Of a DNA stretch of 5,361 nt, positions 1 through 5,361 are shown in pieces (position 1 is the first letter of the stretch; the number at the start of each line of letters is the position of its first letter). Below the pieces are notes generated by a model, which was not told the DNA's origin, did not search any database, and worked only from the letters and a program-made list of their open reading frames with translations. This DNA is from Opitutales bacterium UBA7389. Lineage in GTDB: Bacteria; Verrucomicrobiota; Verrucomicrobiia; Opitutales; Opitutaceae. Position numbers and translations under genes: made by a program. Where the stretch lies: NCBI GenBank assembly GCA_002474325.1, contig DKNL01000335.1:1-5361 (forward strand), given 5' to 3'.

Positions 1-876
1 GGAATGGGCAGCCGATTTGGAGGTCTGAAACAGATCGAGCCTATAGGGCCAAGTGGCGAATGGATTCTCGACTTTTCCGTGCACGACGCCGTGCGGAACG
101 GTTTTGGTAAGGCGGTCTTCGTGATTCGAGAAGAAATGTCGGAGGCTTTCGAAGCGGTAAAGCGGCGCTACGGGGAACATATTGATGTGGAGTTCGTGTT
201 TCAAAGATTACGGGATCTGCCCTCTAGATCGGACTTGGCGGAAGCGCGATCAAAGCCTTGGGGCACCGGCCATGCAGTCTATGCCGCAAGAGATTCGATA
301 GTGGAACCATTCGCAGTGATTAATGCCGACGATTTCTACGGTCGGAGCGCATTCGAGTCGCTGAACGAGTTCCTCAGTGGGCCGCCCAATGATAATGAGT
401 ATGCTCTGGTTGGATACGAGTTGGAGAAGACTTTGTCCAAGCATGGATCGGTTTCTCGAGGGATTTGCTACGCTGATGAGGACGCGACCTTGAAATCGGT
501 TGAAGAACACACGAATATTAGGCGATCATCTGACTCGAGTTCGATATTTGGAGTGAACGATGCTGGTGAGGAAGTAAAACTATTCCTTGACGCTAGAGCC
601 TCGCTAAACTGCTGGGGATTTCCGGTAAAGTTTCTTTCGAATCTCGAGGAATTACTATCCGATTTTCTTTCCTCCTATGATCCCGAGCAGGGTGGTGAGT
701 TCTATCTCCCTTTCGCTGTAGACGCGCTCATTCGAGCCAGCCAGGCCGAGGCGAGGATCCTTCACTGCTCTAGTCGTTGGCTAGGCGTGACCCATCGTGA
801 AGATCTGCTTTCGGTAAAAGAGGAGGTTCAGGCATTGTTTGAAAGCGGTGTCTACGATTCGCCTATCTGGAAATAG
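1..876 (+). CDS. Sugar-phosphate nucleotidyltransferase (NTP transferase domain), 5'-truncated by window edge
   Basis: Seen: an open frame from the first base to a TAG at 874-876. The Met codon at 4-6 is not the true start. It lies inside the nucleotide-binding loop GMGSRFGGLKQ (family form LAAGxGSRxGGxKQ), so roughly 8-12 N-terminal residues lie upstream of the window. Counting from that Met, further family signatures are PWGTGHA (85-91), the metal-binding NADDFYG (107-113), NCWGF (202-206), EFYLP (232-236) and the C-terminal WLGVTHREDL (259-268). Family knowledge: such Rossmann-like enzymes transfer a nucleotidyl group from an NTP to a sugar phosphate or similar acceptor in the cytoplasm, releasing pyrophosphate. 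The visible length of about 290 residues fits a single-domain member with no C-terminal hexapeptide repeats. The substrate cannot be told from sequence. The gene converges on the ggt remnant, with 7 bases between the two stop codons, and no terminator hairpin is evident between them. Confidence 0.88.
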   Translation, partial: GMGSRFGGLKQIEPIGPSGEWILDFSVHDAVRNGFGKAVFVIREEMSEAFEAVKRRYGEHIDVEFVFQRLRDLPSRSDLAEARSKPWGTGHAVYAARDSIVEPFAVINADDFYGRSAFESLNEFLSGPPNDNEYALVGYELEKTLSKHGSVSRGICYADEDATLKSVEEHTNIRRSSDSSSIFGVNDAGEEVKLFLDARASLNCWGFPVKFLSNLEELLSDFLSSYDPEQGGEFYLPFAVDALIRASQAEARILHCSSRWLGVTHREDLLSVKEEVQALFESGVYDSPIWK

Positions 877-883
877 GCCAATT

Positions 884-1352
884 TTAGAATCCGGATGCGG
901 CATCATTTCCTCGAGGGTCCGTGCCTCCTTAAAGGCGGCCGTCGGGCAATACGAGGATCGCGTCTACTAAACCGATAGAATCCGCTCAACTATCTCGTGA
1001 CCGATTTCTTTAAGCGTGGCCTGCGTATCTGTCGTTAAGGCATCTCGACTGGCCTATATCGCATCCGGTTTCCTCTGGTGATGATACCGGGGGCAAGCAC
1101 AGTCTCCTGTATTGTCATGCCGAACTCCAGAACATTGAGAACCACTTGAAAGACTGAGGTGATTATGGTCGATCCGCCAGGCGTACTCACTACCATAAAC
1201 AATGCCCTTTGCTTTTCGAGAATGGTTAGGGTCATCGAAATAAGCATTCGCTTGCCCGGCTCGATCGCATTGGCCTCATACCGCTCATTCCCTTGCTTGA
1301 GGGAAAACTGGATAGCGAGTACTATATCTTTAGATACGAATACTTCGAGAGT
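884..1352 (-). pseudogene. ggt: Gamma-glutamyltranspeptidase C-terminal remnant with frameshifts and stops
   Basis: Translating the minus strand and changing frame where needed recovers the end of a GGT (known role: cleavage and transfer of the gamma-glutamyl group of glutathione, usually periplasmic). In order: TLE (1344-1352), FSLKQG, EANAIEPGKRML, the substrate-pocket stretch STPGGSTIITSVFQVV, LEFGMTIQE, LAP. A lost base in the G run 1089-1093 then forces a frame change into RYHHQ (family form RFHHQW). A TAG at 1054-1056 follows, then DALTTDTQATLKEIGHEIVE. A second frameshift near 979-982 leads to SIGLVDAILVLPDGRL, a GAA-to-TAA type nonsense codon at 929-931, then GGTDPRGNDAASGF and the ancestral stop at 884-886. 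Two short gaps relative to the family also occur near 1280-1330. About 150 of the usual 550-600 codons remain. The catalytic Thr region of the small subunit is absent. The 5' boundary sits some 9 bases from the hlyD stop. A 70-codon open stretch inside (1035-1247) is one frame segment of this relic, not a gene. Confidence 0.88.
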
Positions 1353-1360
1353 AAGGTCTA

Positions 1361-2470
1361 TTATTTTGCTTCGGTTTTAACGCGATCGCCATCGTCGAAT
1401 AAATGTAGGTCTTCTATGATTACTTGATCGCCGTCTTGTAGACCGTCGAGGACTTCAATAGCAGTGATGCTCGTGTAGCCCGTATCTATTTCTCTACGCT
1501 CTACGACTCCGTCGTTAACGACTAGTACGCTATCGCTGACGACTGCCTGTCTAGGAATTTGCAAGGCGTCCTCTCGCTCGTCCAGGGTGATTGTGGCATC
1601 GCCCGTGAGGCCAGGGTCGAGTCGCTCCCGATCAATTTCGACGTCCAGATGAACGGTAAATCGTTGCGTGCTTGAATCGGCGACCGGGATAATCTTTTTT
1701 ACCTCAGCTTTGAATTGTTCGCCATCAATTCCGAGAAAGGCTAATTGGGCTGGCATGCCAACCTCGATACCGACGAAGTGCTCTTCGCTCACTTTGACTT
1801 CTACGATGCGAGTTTGGGAAACCACCTTCGCGAGGGTGTCGCCGCTTCCGATCAAATCTCCCTCGTAGGCGTAAATTTCTGTAACGATACCGTCGATCGG
1901 CGATATGATCGTCATCTGCTCCTTACGCCTCTTTAGACGTTTTAGTTCGTTCTCCAAATTCTGAAGTGAAGCTTCATTCTTAAGGTCTTCCCTAGCGATA
2001 TCGTCTTTTATCTTGTCTACAGCCCGTTGGGCCTTGATGACGTCGAGCTCTCGGACGCCACCTCGCTCGAAGCGGAATTTCAAGTCGTTTAGCGTGTCCA
2101 AACTCGTGTCGAGAGATAGCTGTAATGGAGAGCGGATTTCCAGATTCCGTTTAGCTCGATCGTATTCCTTTTCAGACCTTTCAATATCGAGATCGATGTC
2201 TCCCGTATCCAATTGAATGAGTATGTCTCCTTCGGTTACGGTTCCGCCTTTTTCGAAATTCGATGTAACAACGCGGCCTCCATGCTCGCCTCGGATTAGC
2301 ATTTCTTGTTCAGCGAGAACAATGACCGTTCCAGGGACGGCGTTGACCGCGGTGCCTCTCTGCGTTTCGGACACGACAACTGTGGGGACCGACTTCGTTA
2401 GCAAGAATGCTCCGATCGCAACCAATATCGCCAAAGGGATCAAAGATTTGAATACATTTACTATTTTCAT
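1361..2470 (-). CDS. Efflux periplasmic adaptor (HlyD/AcrA membrane fusion protein)
   Basis: A 369-residue membrane fusion protein. Seen: one N-terminal membrane segment (about 9-25, after MKIVNVFKS), no lipobox Cys, then the first half of a biotinyl-lipoyl-like domain (GGRVVTSNFEKGG, 64-76, ending ILIQLD). An alpha-hairpin coiled coil rich in charged residues follows (about 95-187), then the second lipoyl half with SPIDGIVTEIY (190-200). A beta-barrel region spans about 220-295 and contains LDPGLTGDATI (284-294). The membrane-proximal tail begins at IPRQAV (305-310). Family role: it bridges an inner-membrane transporter (RND or MacB-like ABC) to an outer-membrane channel. The start ATG overlaps the tolC-like stop as ATGA, implying translational coupling. 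No Shine-Dalgarno sequence is evident. Odd: no permease or ATPase follows; the next sequence is the ggt remnant. The sequence alone does not distinguish an RND partner from an ABC partner. Confidence 0.92.
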   Translation of the reverse strand: MKIVNVFKSLIPLAILVAIGAFLLTKSVPTVVVSETQRGTAVNAVPGTVIVLAEQEMLIRGEHGGRVVTSNFEKGGTVTEGDILIQLDTGDIDLDIERSEKEYDRAKRNLEIRSPLQLSLDTSLDTLNDLKFRFERGGVRELDVIKAQRAVDKIKDDIAREDLKNEASLQNLENELKRLKRRKEQMTIISPIDGIVTEIYAYEGDLIGSGDTLAKVVSQTRIVEVKVSEEHFVGIEVGMPAQLAFLGIDGEQFKAEVKKIIPVADSSTQRFTVHLDVEIDRERLDPGLTGDATITLDEREDALQIPRQAVVSDSVLVVNDGVVERREIDTGYTSITAIEVLDGLQDGDQVIIEDLHLFDDGDRVKTEAK

Positions 2471-3864
2471 TCTGAGGCTAACGACAAGTTTAATCGCTGA
2501 GTTCGTTTCTCTATGAATTTCTGCGCATAAGGATCGAGGCCGAGTAACGATGTAATATTAGCAAGGGCGTTGTGGTACTCGGATCGTGATGTATTTGTTC
2601 TCACTTCCTGGGAGGCTAGGGCTATAACTGCATTTTCCAAGCTAGTCTCGTTGGCAATTCCCACTTCGATCTGCTCCTGTATTTCTTTTACGAGTTTACG
2701 TGCTCGAACGAGTCCACCTTCATCGCGTTCAAGAATACGATGGTTGAGATCCAGTAATTTTTGGGCCTGCTCCAATTCGAATTGGTAATTCGATTTCGCG
2801 GTCTCGAATTGATGTTTCATTTGTTCAATCTTCGCTGCGGCAGAGGCAATGCCTCCCCTCGTTGTTCCGCTACTAAAAATGTTCCATGTGACTGTCACAC
2901 CGCCGAAGAAAATTTCCTCACCACGATTTCTCCCGAGTTCATCGATCTCAAACTGAGTTACACCTATCGAGACGCCAAATTTCGGTTTGCTTCTTTGTTT
3001 GGCAATATGGAGATCTTTCTCGAACGAATCGATCGATTTTTGGCTCCGTACGATGGAGATACTTGACGCAATCCCTTTGTCGAACAGCCCACTCAATGAA
3101 GCAATTTGACTGGAATCCAGCGTGCTAGCTTTCGGAACTTCGCTCGGAAGTCCATCGATTATCAACTGTGAATCATAGCCTATGAGTCGGGCTAGTGTAT
3201 CCACTTGGGTTTGGAACGCGTTTTCCGCTTTGAGCAAATCTAGTTCCGTTCCGTTTGCCCGTACTTCCAAATTGTATACCTGGACTACAGAGGCGTTTCC
3301 CGATTCCAGCCTTTCCTGTTCGAGTCTCAACCTATTTTTCTGCTGCTCAAGAGTTTTTCTCTTCAGCTCTATGTTGCGATGATATACAACGATCGACAAG
3401 TATTTTTTCCTGACATCGAGAGCCAATTTCCGGTAGGTTTCAAACGTAGCCAGCTCTTGTATTTCGAGATTGATTTCTCCTTTTTCACGATTCGCTTCCA
3501 GTGCTCCCCAATGGAAGAGCGACTTCGAAAGAGAAAGCGAGTAAGAAAGACGGTCTCCAAGTTCAGAGTTCTCCCTATCAATATCCTGTTCTTTGCGGTA
3601 GGTTGCTCTACCCCCAAATTGCAGCTTCTTAGGAGCGGCGGCAACCAAGCGGCGACCCTCATAGTCTTGCTCGATGTAGTCTCTCAGTTGCAGACTATCG
3701 GCGCCTGTCATGGCGGCTTCAAGGACGCTGTTTAAGCCGCTGATTGACGTTTCAGGAAGGCGGGTGGCTAGATCAGTGGCTGAAGCGGTTGTGATCGGGG
3801 AAGAAATAATCGCTACGAACGCGATTACCCCTAATGTATTGTTCCGTTTTGTCCTCTCCAGCAT
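2467..3864 (-). CDS. TolC-family outer membrane efflux protein
   Basis: A 465-residue OEP/TolC protein. Seen: a signal peptide with basic start MLERTKRNN, hydrophobic core LGVIAFVAII and likely cleavage after ASA (residue 29); no lipobox Cys. The mature protein shows the internal duplication typical of the family. One copy has LESGNASVVQVYNLEVRANGTELDLL (187-211, shown here only to mark the repeat limits as L187 to L211) and ends LARLIGYD. The second has VGIANETSLENAVIALASQE (401-420) and ends LLGLDP (440-445). Long amphipathic helices lie between, with beta-strand segments near 105-115 and 319-330 (VTVTWNIF). Family role: a trimeric channel crossing the outer membrane and periplasm. It is the first gene of the operon, with hlyD overlapping its stop by 4 bases. 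The first ATG of the frame is chosen because it gives a complete signal peptide. No strong ribosome-binding site precedes it. An operator-like palindrome lies 17 bases upstream. Confidence 0.92.
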   Translation of the reverse strand: MLERTKRNNTLGVIAFVAIISSPITTASATDLATRLPETSISGLNSVLEAAMTGADSLQLRDYIEQDYEGRRLVAAAPKKLQFGGRATYRKEQDIDRENSELGDRLSYSLSLSKSLFHWGALEANREKGEINLEIQELATFETYRKLALDVRKKYLSIVVYHRNIELKRKTLEQQKNRLRLEQERLESGNASVVQVYNLEVRANGTELDLLKAENAFQTQVDTLARLIGYDSQLIIDGLPSEVPKASTLDSSQIASLSGLFDKGIASSISIVRSQKSIDSFEKDLHIAKQRSKPKFGVSIGVTQFEIDELGRNRGEEIFFGGVTVTWNIFSSGTTRGGIASAAAKIEQMKHQFETAKSNYQFELEQAQKLLDLNHRILERDEGGLVRARKLVKEIQEQIEVGIANETSLENAVIALASQEVRTNTSRSEYHNALANITSLLGLDPYAQKFIEKRTQRLNLSLASE

Positions 3865-3880
3865 ACTAATTAGTGTTCTT

Positions 3881-3898
3881 TCAGAGAACGTTCCCTGA
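3881..3898. promoter_or_regulatory. Candidate operator palindrome at the efflux operon start
   Basis: TCAGAGAACGTTCCCTGA is an 18-base inverted repeat centred on GAACGTTC, with one mismatched pair (A3885/C3894). It ends 17 bases upstream of the TolC-like start codon, where a repressor would cover the promoter or 5' end of the message. Efflux operons are often controlled by TetR- or MarR-type repressors binding sites of this size. The regulator is unknown and no regulator gene is in the window. Confidence 0.4.
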
Positions 3899-3951
3899 GT
3901 GGAATGGCGAGTGGAAAATTTAGGGTAAATGGATTCACAAGTTATCTACAG

Positions 3952-3964
3952 GTTCCCAGGGAAC
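3952..3964. promoter_or_regulatory. Second GTTCCC/GGGAAC palindrome
   Basis: GTTCCCAGGGAAC is a perfect 6-base inverted repeat with a single central base. It shares the GGGAAC half-site with the minus-strand reading of the palindrome at 3881-3898. Their centres lie about 69 bases apart, so the two could be sites for one dimeric regulator. It could also be chance. Confidence 0.3.
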
Positions 3965-4138
3965 GCCCAAATAATCATAAACGCCTGCTACGACGCACAA
4001 TGTGATTCGTTTGGATACTTTCTTAGGGGATAGAGCTCAGATGCGTTGATAGCGATTCAACGGGAAAACCGTTACCGTGCAGGGCAAGCTCGAGAATTTG
4101 GTTTACACGTCGGGAAATCAAGCTGATTACTTTTTTCA

Positions 4139-4210
4139 ATGAATTCGCGGTCAACATTCGTAGCCTATTTTTGGTTTTTCTGCTTCTGGAATTTCCCAGA
4201 GGCTGTTTGA
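4139..4210 (+). CDS. Aromatic-rich leader peptide of the DAHP synthase attenuator
   Basis: A 23-codon ORF, ATG 4139-4141 to TGA 4208-4210. Its core (codons 9-20) reads AYFWFFCFWNFP. In total it has six Phe, two Trp and one Tyr, with 8 of 10 residues aromatic between codons 10 and 19. An in-frame TGA lies just upstream (4124-4126) and no other ATG is available, so the start is well defined. Established analogy: short leader peptides rich in the regulated amino acid, such as PheL and TrpL of enterobacteria, act as sensors through ribosome stalling and have no function as products. Context supports this: a terminator follows 30 bases after the stop, and the next gene makes DAHP, the precursor of all three aromatic amino acids. 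Weak point: no clear Shine-Dalgarno sequence precedes the ATG (the nearby bases are T-rich), but the other starts in the window also lack one. Confidence 0.85.
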   Translation: MNSRSTFVAYFWFFCFWNFPEAV

Positions 4211-4253
4211 TCGCGGATAAAGTTTATCGATCAAATCGACGAAAAGCCCTGGG
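4195..4253 (+). promoter_or_regulatory. Antiterminator of the aromatic attenuator
   Basis: The 3' end of the leader ORF, CCCAGAGGCTGTTT (4195-4208), resembles the terminator's 3' arm CCCAGGGCTTTT, so it can pair with the terminator's 5' arm. CCCAG (4195-4199) pairs with CTGGG (4249-4253), GGCT (4201-4204) with AGCC (4245-4248), and TTT (4206-4208) with AAA (4242-4244), leaving A4200 and G4205 bulged. Enclosed is a hairpin with TTTGATC (4206-4212) against GATCAAA (4229-4235) and GATAAA against TTTATC around G4222. Inferred logic: a ribosome stalled on the Tyr-Phe-Trp codons (4166-4174) leaves 4195-4208 free and the antiterminator forms. A ribosome reaching the stop covers that arm and the terminator forms. 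A small hairpin TCTGG (4185-4189) with CCAGA (4196-4200) could block the arm when the leader is untranslated. Confidence 0.78.
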
Positions 4254-4283
4254 ACCCATTTGGAACCCAGGGCTTTTCGCGTT
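4240..4283 (+). terminator. Rho-independent terminator of the attenuator
   Basis: A perfect 14-bp stem: CGAAAAGCCCTGGG (4240-4253) and CCCAGGGCTTTTCG (4266-4279), with a 12-base loop. The GC-rich core GCCCTGGG/CCCAGGGC is followed directly by TTTT. It stands between the leader stop and the DAHP synthase ATG (26 bases between the stem end and the ATG), with no gene ending at it other than the leader. This position marks it as a conditional terminator and not the end of an upstream operon. Confidence 0.88.
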
Positions 4284-4305
4284 TATCAACGGCAACATTG
4301 AATCA

Positions 4306-5361
4306 ATGAAAAAACTAGAGATACTCCATGAGCCAGCAGGACTGGCAATTACCCGTTCTAGGACGCAGCTCATCGTACCTCCGAACCAATTGAAAAAGGA
4401 AATACCTTTATCGGATTATGCCGATGCGACGGTTGCCAGGGCTCGGCATGATATTCAGAGGATTTTGTCAGGAGAGGATCGTCAAAGGCTCATCCTGCTT
4501 TCTGGTCCGTGTTCGATACATGATCCCGAAGCAGCAATGGAGTACGCCTCTAGACTGAGAGACCTCGAGAGCACCTTTGCTGATCAGTTGGTGGTTGTCA
4601 TGCGCGTGTACTTCGAAAAACCGAGAACCGCATTGGGTTGGAAGGGACTTATTTACGACGAAAGTATCTCAGGACTACCAGCGTCTCCCTCTGGATTGCG
4701 GCGAGCTAGAGAACTCCTCTGTAAGATCTCCCGGCTTGGCGTTCCTTGCGGCACAGAGTTTCTTAATCCGATTGTCGCTTCTTACCTCGAGGATTGCATC
4801 GCCTACGGATCAATTGGGGCTCGGACGGTGGAGAGTCAGGTTCATCGGGAACTGGCATCCAACATGGAAATGCCAGTTGGCATAAAAAATGGTACGGATG
4901 GTAGCCTGGACAGTGCTATCAATGCTGTCAAAGCTGCCCGTCATTCGCACACTGCATTTGTCTGTGATGGAGAGGGGAGGCCCGCTATCCTGGAAACTCC
5001 GGGGAACCTCTTTGCCCATGTCTGCCTGAGGGGAGGACGATCTGGCCCTAACTTGTCCATGGTGGCGATTGAAGAGGTTAGAACACGGCTATCCACTACC
5101 TCGTTCGAGCGCCCCATTGTAATGGACTGCTCACACGCCAATTCGCAGAAAGATTTTCGGCGGCAAAGCGGGAATGCTCTAGATGTAGCCCAGATGTTTG
5201 CCAGCGGGGGGAGCGCAATTGCTGGTCTTATGATAGAAAGCCACCTCAAAGAAGGCAATCAGAGCGTTGAAGCGGGTAAAGACCTCGTATACGGTCAGTC
5301 GATCACGGATGCCTGCATTGGCTGGGAAGAAACTGAGCGTCTAGTAGGGAAGATTGCTGAA
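4306..5361 (+). CDS. aroG: Class I 3-deoxy-7-phosphoheptulonate (DAHP) synthase, 3' end cut by window edge
   Basis: 352 codons with no stop before the window ends. It condenses phosphoenolpyruvate with erythrose 4-phosphate to DAHP, the first committed step of the shikimate pathway, in the cytoplasm. Seen motifs match the AroFGH family: GPCSIHDP (67-74), RVYFEKPRT (100-108), GWKGL (111-115), GARTVESQVHRELAS (171-185), KNGTDGS (194-200), LRGG (241-244), DCSHAN (274-279), ESHLKEGNQS (311-320) and SITDACIGWE (332-341). Metal ligands equivalent to E. coli AroG Cys61, His268, Glu302 and Asp326 are Cys69, His277, Glu311 and Asp335. Phosphate-binding Arg100, Lys105, Arg173, Lys194 and Arg242 are kept. 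By comparison with AroG only some 5-15 residues are missing. The N-terminal extension used for feedback control in the family is present but diverged. Residues resemble AroF, AroG and AroH in different places, so the paralogue letter and the inhibitor are uncertain. The ATG at 4306 is the only sensible start after the terminator; no Shine-Dalgarno sequence is clear. Confidence 0.95.
   Translation, partial: MKKLEILHEPAGLAITRSRTQLIVPPNQLKKEIPLSDYADATVARARHDIQRILSGEDRQRLILLSGPCSIHDPEAAMEYASRLRDLESTFADQLVVVMRVYFEKPRTALGWKGLIYDESISGLPASPSGLRRARELLCKISRLGVPCGTEFLNPIVASYLEDCIAYGSIGARTVESQVHRELASNMEMPVGIKNGTDGSLDSAINAVKAARHSHTAFVCDGEGRPAILETPGNLFAHVCLRGGRSGPNLSMVAIEEVRTRLSTTSFERPIVMDCSHANSQKDFRRQSGNALDVAQMFASGGSAIAGLMIESHLKEGNQSVEAGKDLVYGQSITDACIGWEETERLVGKIAE

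Larger units (their letters stand above)
3865..4138. other. Divergent intergenic region between the efflux operon and the aro leader
   Basis: About 274 bases without a convincing gene on either strand. It must contain promoters for both the leftward efflux operon and the rightward aromatic leader, but no -35/-10 pair is good enough to call. Structured elements seen: a perfect palindrome ACTAATTAGT touching the tolC-like ATG (3865-3874); the inverted repeat GTTCT-5-AGAAC (3875-3889); the two palindromes listed separately; a direct repeat of GAGTGGAA with a 12-base period (3897-3904 and 3909-3916); and the inverted repeat AACGG-5-CCGTT (4059-4073). Confidence 0.6.

Noticed and set aside
1035..1247. 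70-codon minus-strand ORF as a small gene
   Set aside because: Its translation is an internal piece of GGT, with family sequence continuing upstream of its ATG and in other frames downstream, so it belongs to the pseudogene.
1159..1380. 73-codon plus-strand ORF
   Set aside because: It is antisense to the ggt remnant and the end of hlyD, and its translation has no recognisable feature.
3379..3735. 118-codon plus-strand ORF
   Set aside because: It lies wholly antisense to the TolC-like gene, whose frame has a signal peptide and family repeats.
3942..3950. TTATCTACA resembling a DnaA box
   Set aside because: A single one-mismatch copy with no cluster, AT-rich unwinding region or neighbouring origin genes; likely chance.
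3875..3964. GTTC/GAAC repeats as LexA (SOS) boxes
   Set aside because: The half-site spacings here (0, 5 and 7 bases) do not agree with each other or with a LexA site I can confirm for this lineage, and the flanking genes are not SOS genes.
4102..4131. TTTACA - 18 bases - ATTACT as a promoter for the leader
   Set aside because: The -35 is decent but the -10 matches only three of six positions, and transcription would start at the leader ATG itself, leaving no 5' UTR. Possible only if the leader is translated leaderless.
4166..4173. TATTTTTG matching the Bacteroidota -7 motif TAnnTTTG
   Set aside because: It falls within the Tyr-Phe-Trp codons of the leader ORF, has no supporting -33 element examined with confidence, and the other genes do not point to Bacteroidota.
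4139..4305. T-box or small-molecule riboswitch in front of the DAHP synthase
   Set aside because: No T-box core sequence or known aptamer pattern is seen; the aromatic-rich ORF with overlapping antiterminator explains the region better.
4577..5258. ORFs overlapping the DAHP synthase (plus 4577-4885, minus 4810-5019 and 4941-5258)
   Set aside because: The DAHP synthase frame carries every family motif across this stretch; the others are out-of-frame shadows.
1..5361. CRISPR arrays, tRNAs, IS elements or phage genes
   Set aside because: No regular repeat-spacer pattern, cloverleaf, transposase motif or terminal inverted repeats were found by reading both strands.

Overview
The window comes from a bacterial chromosome with mid-range G+C. 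No rRNA or other marker gene is present. The AroFGH-type DAHP synthase, a sugar-phosphate nucleotidyltransferase opening with GMGSRFGGLKQ, and the lack of clear Shine-Dalgarno sequences at any visible start fit Verrucomicrobiota (Opitutae-like). That placement is a guess from sequence flavour, not a demonstrated assignment.

Layout. Positions 1-876 (+) hold the 3' part of an NTP-transferase gene whose start lies upstream of the window. Positions 884-1352 (-) look intergenic but carry the decayed C-terminal quarter of a gamma-glutamyltranspeptidase (ggt). Its homology can be followed through two frameshifts and at least two in-frame stops to its original stop codon. Positions 1361-3864 (-) hold a two-gene operon: a TolC-like outer-membrane efflux protein followed, with an ATGA overlap, by an HlyD/AcrA-like membrane fusion protein. 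No inner-membrane pump gene is visible; the ggt remnant begins almost at the hlyD stop. Positions 3865-4305 are a divergent regulatory region. Positions 4306-5361 (+) encode a class I DAHP synthase, the first step of the shikimate pathway, cut by the window edge probably only a few residues short of its end.

The main discovery is in front of the DAHP synthase. A 23-codon open reading frame at 4139-4210 encodes a peptide in which 8 of 10 consecutive residues are aromatic (Y-F-W-F-F-C-F-W-N-F). Thirty bases after its stop lies a perfect 14-bp intrinsic terminator hairpin (4240-4279), and the DAHP synthase ATG follows 26 bases later. The end of the leader ORF (4195-4208) is a near copy of the terminator's 3' arm and can pair with its 5' arm, giving an antiterminator. 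These are the parts of a ribosome-mediated transcription attenuator. Because the leader contains Phe, Trp and Tyr codons together, it could sense all three end products of the pathway at once.

Working together: the aro locus appears to be controlled by charged aromatic tRNA supply. The divergent efflux operon has palindromic operator-like sites next to its start. The ggt remnant records past gene loss downstream of that operon, possibly the same event that removed the pump's inner-membrane component.
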